Assembly (NCBI RefSeq): GCF_029433515.1
Contig: NZ_JAQTIG010000003.1
Span: forward strand, 1-64,000
Length of the DNA: 64,000 nt
Direction: 5' to 3'
Source of the DNA: Lactobacillus sp. ESL0679
GTDB lineage: Bacteria; Bacillota; Bacilli; Lactobacillales; Lactobacillaceae
Part shown: in pieces, positions 61,010-64,000 of the stretch
Layout: each line of letters starts with the position of its first letter
Position numbering within the stretch: the first letter of the stretch is position 1
The notes under the pieces: generated by a model
Seen by the model: the letters and a program-made list of their open reading frames with translations, nothing else
Told to the model about the DNA's origin: nothing
Database searches by the model: none
Position numbers and translations under genes: made by a program

Positions 61010-61663
61010 GTGAATCAAAAACGACTTGATAATAATTATAAATACCATAGAATAACGTCTTCGGAATTAAAATCCTTTAAGAAATATCTGCCTAAAATTC
61101 GGCAATCGTATCTACAAATAAAAAGCCATTTTATTGGTAAAACAAAAGAATATATTTATGTAGTAAATAATAGGGAAATACGTTCTTTAGTGATAACTTT
61201 TAAGAATAGTCACTTTATGCATCTATGTGGAGTAAAATATTATCATGGAGCTAAAGGTTTTGTTAAGGATTTGAGATCAAACCATCTCAAACTAGAGAAT
61301 TTGTATGTTAAAGAAGATGGAACAACTTTTCAAAAGCTACAAGTTATTGATAAAGTTGGTCTGTTGGATAGTTTAGAAACCAAAATATCTATTGGTGATA
61401 AGCTGGTAAAAATTCATTATGATAATTTGGTAAGAACTAAGGCTGATGTTGTAGGAATAGCTATTGATACTGATGCTAATGGTGATCATTTTCCGCTTTC
61501 TTTATTGAACTTATCAGTAAATGATACTCATACTCTGACCACTTTTGATGTAGTTGCAATAATAGAAGAGAACAAGATTACGCATTTAAAGAGCTGTCTA
61601 TGTAAACAAAAGAATTGTTCTAAAAAAATAAATGATTATATTGATAAACGGCTGCATTACTAA
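61010..61663 (+). CDS. PBECR4-like nuclease-domain protein, putative toxin
   Basis: About 217 aa. The central part LVITFKNSHFMHLCGVKYYH, then GAKGFVKDLRSN and TFQKLQVIDKVGLLDS, follows the PBECR4 pattern (a barnase-EndoU-colicin-RelE-like nuclease fold). The C-terminal part (VVGIAIDTDANGDHFPLSLL) also occurs in that family. The best start is GTG 61010, with GGAG 5 bases upstream; TTG 60986 is in frame but lies in the terminator T run. The AT-rich composition differs from its neighbours, a sign of transfer. Toxicity is inferred from family and layout. Confidence 0.7.
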   Translation: MNQKRLDNNYKYHRITSSELKSFKKYLPKIRQSYLQIKSHFIGKTKEYIYVVNNREIRSLVITFKNSHFMHLCGVKYYHGAKGFVKDLRSNHLKLENLYVKEDGTTFQKLQVIDKVGLLDSLETKISIGDKLVKIHYDNLVRTKADVVGIAIDTDANGDHFPLSLLNLSVNDTHTLTTFDVVAIIEENKITHLKSCLCKQKNCSKKINDYIDKRLHY

Positions 61664-61689
61664 TTAAGAAGTATAGATTAGGAGGAATA

Positions 61690-62184
61690 ATGACAGTTGA
61701 GTTTATATTAGCAAGGCAAGCAGATTTACCCGCAATAGTTGCAATTTATAATCAAAATATAGCTAGTAAAAGTGTAACGGCAGATTTAAAACCTGTTAGT
61801 GTCAGTCAGAGGCAAGAATGGTTTAATGAGCATAATGACCATCGGCCCTTGTGGGTGATTAAGGGCGATGGTCAGCTTGCAGGGTGGCTAAGTTTAGAGT
61901 CCTTTTATGGTCGAGCAGCTTATCATGCAACGGTTGAAATTAGCATATATATTGATACTAAGTTTCAATATCAAGGCTTAGGTATCAAGGCACTTGCGTA
62001 CGCAGCTAAGCAGACTAAGCGCTTGGGCATCAACACTATCTTGGCTTATGTGTTTAGTACTAATAAGCCAAGTCAAGCATTATTTAAGGCTGCTGGTTAT
62101 CAAGTCTATGGTCACTTGCCTAAGGTTGCAGATATGGCTGGTCGACTAATTGATTTAGATATTTTGGGTAAAAAGTTCAATTAA
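61690..62184 (+). CDS. GNAT N-acetyltransferase (phosphinothricin acetyltransferase-like)
   Basis: This 164-aa protein has FILARQADLPAIVAIYNQNI, ATVEISIYIDTKFQYQGLGI (acetyl-CoA loop) and SQALFKAAGYQVYGHLPKVA, the order seen in the Pat/YncA group that acetylates amino-acid-like amines. AGGAGG precedes the ATG. The neighbouring toxin loci do not indicate a function. Confidence 0.92.
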   Translation: MTVEFILARQADLPAIVAIYNQNIASKSVTADLKPVSVSQRQEWFNEHNDHRPLWVIKGDGQLAGWLSLESFYGRAAYHATVEISIYIDTKFQYQGLGIKALAYAAKQTKRLGINTILAYVFSTNKPSQALFKAAGYQVYGHLPKVADMAGRLIDLDILGKKFN

Positions 62185-62241
62185 TATTAAATTGTTACTG
62201 GTAAAATTAATTTAACGATAACAAATAGCTATTATTTTTGC

Positions 62242-62247
62242 TATAAT
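62242..62247 (+). promoter_or_regulatory. -10 element of the holin-like toxin mRNA
   Basis: TGCTATAAT is a perfect extended -10. The start would be near 62254, with the toxin mRNA running to the terminator at 62585. Confidence 0.65.
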
Positions 62248-62316
62248 CATTGTTGAACAATGTAATAAAAGTTTTAAAGGGCGGTGGCTGTTTAATTCCA
62301 AGGAGATGATTGTCTA

Positions 62317-62445
62317 TGGAAACATGGAACAAATTATTGAAAGGGTTAGCAGTTAATGAGCACGTTCGATGTGATTTCTTTGATTTTGCAATCAAATTTA
62401 GTGTTGTTGGCGTTGTTGACGTATATCAGCAGCAACCATCATGAT
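62317..62445 (+). CDS. Overlapping leader frame of the holin-like toxin mRNA
   Basis: ATG at 62317 has an excellent AAGGAG site and opens a frame METWNKLLKGLAVNEHVRC that overlaps the toxin gene in another frame and ends QQQPS. The toxin ATG inside it has only a moderate GAAAGGG site. It could couple toxin translation, as mok does for hok. Whether the product matters is unknown. Confidence 0.35.
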
Positions 62446-62451
62446 AAATGA
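62356..62451 (+). CDS. Holin-like type I toxin (Hol_Tox/TxpA-related), copy 1
   Basis: This 31-aa peptide reads MSTFDVISLILQSNLVLLAL and ends LTYISSNHHDK. The MSTxxxxSLxLQxxLxxxALLTYI pattern is that of the holin-like toxin family of type I systems. One membrane helix is followed by a polar tail. The mRNA 5' end GGCGGTGGCT (62281-62290) can pair with AGCCACCGC (62520-62528) in the 3' region, a possible fold-back that hides the ribosome binding site. Confidence 0.82.
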   Translation: MSTFDVISLILQSNLVLLALLTYISSNHHDK

Positions 62452-62457
62452 TCGTAA

Positions 62458-62591
62458 TAAAAAAGACCGTCCCAACTATAACTTAACCGGTTATGGGATA
62501 GTCTAAAAAAACTATAACTAGCCACCGCTCTTAAAAGCGGAGTTGCTTGTTCAAAGAAGTCCTACGCTAACAGGGCTTCTTTTTTAATTAC
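62458..62591 (-). ncRNA. RatA-like antisense antitoxin RNA, copy 1
   Basis: The minus strand has -35 TTGCAT (62621-62626), a 17-base spacer and extended -10 TGTTACAAT (-10 at 62598-62603). The RNA would run antisense to the toxin 3' end and stop at the hairpin 62464-62504 (AGACTATCCCA/TGGGACGGTCT) with T run, just before the toxin stop codon. Confidence 0.72.
62555..62585 (+). terminator. Terminator of the holin-like toxin mRNA, copy 1
   Basis: AAGAAGTCC and GGGCTTCTT pair (one G-T), followed by T. Confidence 0.8.
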
Positions 62592-62620
62592 ACTTGTATT
62601 GTAACAGGTAGCATAATAAT

Positions 62621-62692
62621 ATGCAATTGTTACAAAAGTGTTTTGGTGGGATACTGCTGTCTTACGTCAACAGCAACCATCATGATAAATGA
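62621..62692 (+). pseudogene. Holin-like type I toxin, copy 2, 5'-truncated
   Basis: The last 13 codons (ILLSYVNSNHHDK) and everything downstream match copy 1, but the MSTF start is gone. A frame from ATG 62621 gives MQLLQKCFGGILLSYVNSN and the shared end, without a ribosome binding site. Its ATG overlaps the -35 of the copy-1 antisense promoter. Confidence 0.65.
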
Positions 62693-62698
62693 TTGTAA

Positions 62699-62814
62699 TA
62701 AAAAGATCGTCCCACTGATAACTTTGGTAGTTATGGGATAGTCTAAACCTATAATTTAAGCCACCGCTTTTAAAAGCGGAGCTGTTTAAAGAAGTTCTAC
62801 TCTAGTAGGACTTC
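62699..62814 (-). ncRNA. RatA-like antisense RNA, copy 2
   Basis: A TATAAT at 62821-62826 on the minus strand could start an RNA near 62814 that ends at the hairpin 62704-62744 plus T run. The -35 is weak. It keeps the structure of copy 1 although its toxin is truncated, so it may still pair with copy-1 mRNA. Confidence 0.5.
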
Positions 62815-62819
62815 TTTTT
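62788..62819 (+). terminator. Terminator of toxin locus copy 2
   Basis: AAAGAAGTTCTAC and GTAGGACTTCTTT pair around TCTA, then T. Confidence 0.75.
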
Positions 62820-62858
62820 AATTATACCAATATTTTAACAGACTGGCGAGGTAAGATG

Positions 62859-63866
62859 CTATTCTTGTTTAAACAATTTGAACTTGTACTGGCAAATGCC
62901 CTGAACTTTAACCTCATATTCATGCCCTGCAATTAAGGGTGTTGCCCCCGGTAGATAGCTGATAATTGTTTGAAAATTGCCGTAACCAGCATCTTGATAA
63001 TTGGTTACGTTAGTTGCCTGATAAGTTTGGGCAGTAGTGTTGTCGGTAATCGTAATGTCTGGTGTGGTTGTAATTGTTTGATCAGAAAAATAGAGTGACC
63101 ACGCAATTTGTGGATCGTTGACTAGTTCTAAGGGAAAAAGGCCCTTGCTAGGATAAGTTACCAGCTCTTGACTGGCTGGACGAAATGCATCACTAGCGTT
63201 GAGGATTTTTTGAACAGAATAACGATAACCATTGGTGCCATAGGCTGCACCAGTACCCACAGAAGACAGGCGCGTTGATAACAGCCATGCTCGGTGCCCA
63301 GTATCTAAGCCAGATAAGTTATAGCGGTCAGTTAATAGGTCAGTGATGACGTCACCGGCCGATTGGTTACCTGCGTTAAAGTTTAGGTTGGCAGTTCTGG
63401 AAGTGGACTTAGCAATTTTCCAAGTAGCTCGCGTAATGTCCTTTGGGCGCTTTTCGTAAGGCAGCCCATGTTGGTTAACCAGCGGATTAGCATTCAATGT
63501 AGCTAAGACGGCAGCTGTCTTTTGTGATTTAAGATTATCAGCAGGATCTTCAACAACAGGTTGTAAGCCAAAAAGGCTGCGATAATAATTAATGTAATTG
63601 AGTTGAGCGCTCAAGTAGTTAGGTACTAGCACTCCTTCCTTAAATTGGCGAGTAAAAGAGGGCTTAGTTACATACAGATTGTTTAGACTAAACGGCATCT
63701 TATCTAGGGCGGCATATTGCTTTTGAAATTGCTCAACTTTGGCAGTTTCGCTGGGAGTAAAAGCAGCCGCCGCAATTGTCGTGCTGCTAGTAGAAAGGGT
63801 CAGCAGTACAGTAGCAAATATAATTAATGATTTGTGGAATATTTTTAGGTTCATTTTTTTAATCAT
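62859..63866 (-). CDS. Secreted CAP-domain (SCP/PR1-like) protein
   Basis: About 335 aa from ATG 63866. It has a signal peptide (about 1-32; FHKSLIIFATVLLTLSTSST, then IAAAA). A CAP domain follows with LNYINYYRSLFGLQPVVE, ANPLVNQHGLPYEKRP, GHRAWLLSTRLSSVGTGAAY, and a beta-rich C-terminal domain. A perfect TATAAT on the minus strand (63873-63878) ends only 7 bases before this ATG and no Shine-Dalgarno is visible, so the mRNA may be leaderless or start at ATG 63854. No cell-wall anchor is seen; the role is unknown. Confidence 0.85.
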   Translation of the reverse strand: MIKKMNLKIFHKSLIIFATVLLTLSTSSTTIAAAAFTPSETAKVEQFQKQYAALDKMPFSLNNLYVTKPSFTRQFKEGVLVPNYLSAQLNYINYYRSLFGLQPVVEDPADNLKSQKTAAVLATLNANPLVNQHGLPYEKRPKDITRATWKIAKSTSRTANLNFNAGNQSAGDVITDLLTDRYNLSGLDTGHRAWLLSTRLSSVGTGAAYGTNGYRYSVQKILNASDAFRPASQELVTYPSKGLFPLELVNDPQIAWSLYFSDQTITTTPDITITDNTTAQTYQATNVTNYQDAGYGNFQTIISYLPGATPLIAGHEYEVKVQGICQYKFKLFKQE

Positions 63867-63884
63867 GCAATTATTATAGCCCAT

Positions 63885-64000
63885 AATTTATAATTTTTAA
63901 TTAATTAAAAGTAAAATGTAGTAAAAGTAATTGTGGTGAGAATAGAGGATATTTTTTGATTATAGCCCTTGTACCTTGATATAAATTAATTGCATAATAA
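63885..64000. other. AT-rich end of the window
   Basis: It holds the upstream promoter region of the CAP protein. No gene is visible in these 116 bases. Confidence 0.5.

Larger units (their letters stand above)
62430..62820 (+). repeat. Tandem duplication of the toxin 3' end and antisense RNA region
   Basis: Segments 62430-62586 and 62670-62819 are diverged direct repeats (AGCAACCATCATGATAAATG, TATGGGATAGTCTA, AGCCACCGC and the terminator in the same order). Loops differ while stems are kept. Confidence 0.85.

Overview
The window looks like a chromosome segment of a Lactobacillus of the L. delbrueckii group (acidophilus/helveticus/crispatus relatives). The evidence is an AT-rich genome, strong AGGAGG-type ribosome binding sites, a 5S rRNA/tRNA-Asn tail followed by a walRK-walHIJ-htrA-rlmH block as found near the origin in these species, SdpI, CitG, AsnA with a T-box, and many small toxin-antitoxin loci. 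The species cannot be named from the sequence alone. All family assignments rest on reading motifs; no database search was run.

Layout. 1-6.7 kb: end of an rRNA operon, a LysR regulator divergent from an FMN/FAD flavoprotein reductase, a stand-alone citG, and a GntP permease plus glycerate kinase pair. 6.7-10.5 kb: a cytochrome-b5-like mini-protein, a 33-aa toxin-like peptide with a divergent small RNA, a DUF4097-type protein, an sdpRI pair with two tandem operators, and two identical tRNA-Lys genes. 10.5-19.3 kb: the WalRK two-component operon, HtrA, a DnaA-box-rich gap, RlmH and a ROK protein. 19.3-27.5 kb: a thiamine region with a TPP-riboswitch ECF transporter (ATPase and T subunit) and a TPP-riboswitch thiS-thiF-thiG-amidohydrolase-symporter-thiE operon. 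27.5-36.8 kb: HtpX/LemA, transporters, an Fe-S-type protein, an HNH nuclease, a MarR/AKR/MFS cluster, and a scar where a rarA-like gene is fused to an ISL3-type transposase fragment. 36.8-43.4 kb: two paralogous amino-acid ABC transporters, each behind its own lysine riboswitch, the second in an operon with a DapE/ArgE-like M20 hydrolase; degraded genes lie between them. 43.4-49.1 kb: housekeeping and DNA-repair genes, then an orphan DinJ antitoxin. 49.2-51.3 kb: a second copy of the small peptide/divergent RNA module, then asnA with its T-box. 51.4-60.7 kb: cardiolipin synthase, alpha/beta hydrolases, RNase H, a secreted DUF1002 protein, a glycosyltransferase, prs and a TetR regulator. 60.8-64 kb: a tandem-repeat RNA with a terminator directly ahead of a PBECR4-like nuclease gene, a tandem pair of holin-like type I toxin loci, and a CAP-domain secreted protein.

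The most interesting material is the set of RNA-controlled small loci. Two paralogous modules (7.3-7.7 kb and 49.3-49.6 kb) encode 33-37 aa hydrophobic peptides. Each has a divergently transcribed RNA of about 95 nt whose 5' end is complementary to codons 6-10 of its own toxin. A hairpin loop in the same RNA is complementary to the loop of a hairpin just upstream of its own toxin's Shine-Dalgarno. The pairing sequences differ between the two loci but stay complementary within each, which argues strongly for function. Separately, the 60.8-61.7 kb locus has the promoter/repeat/terminator/toxin order of type III toxin-antitoxin systems, but the protein resembles PBECR4 nucleases rather than ToxN/AbiQ.
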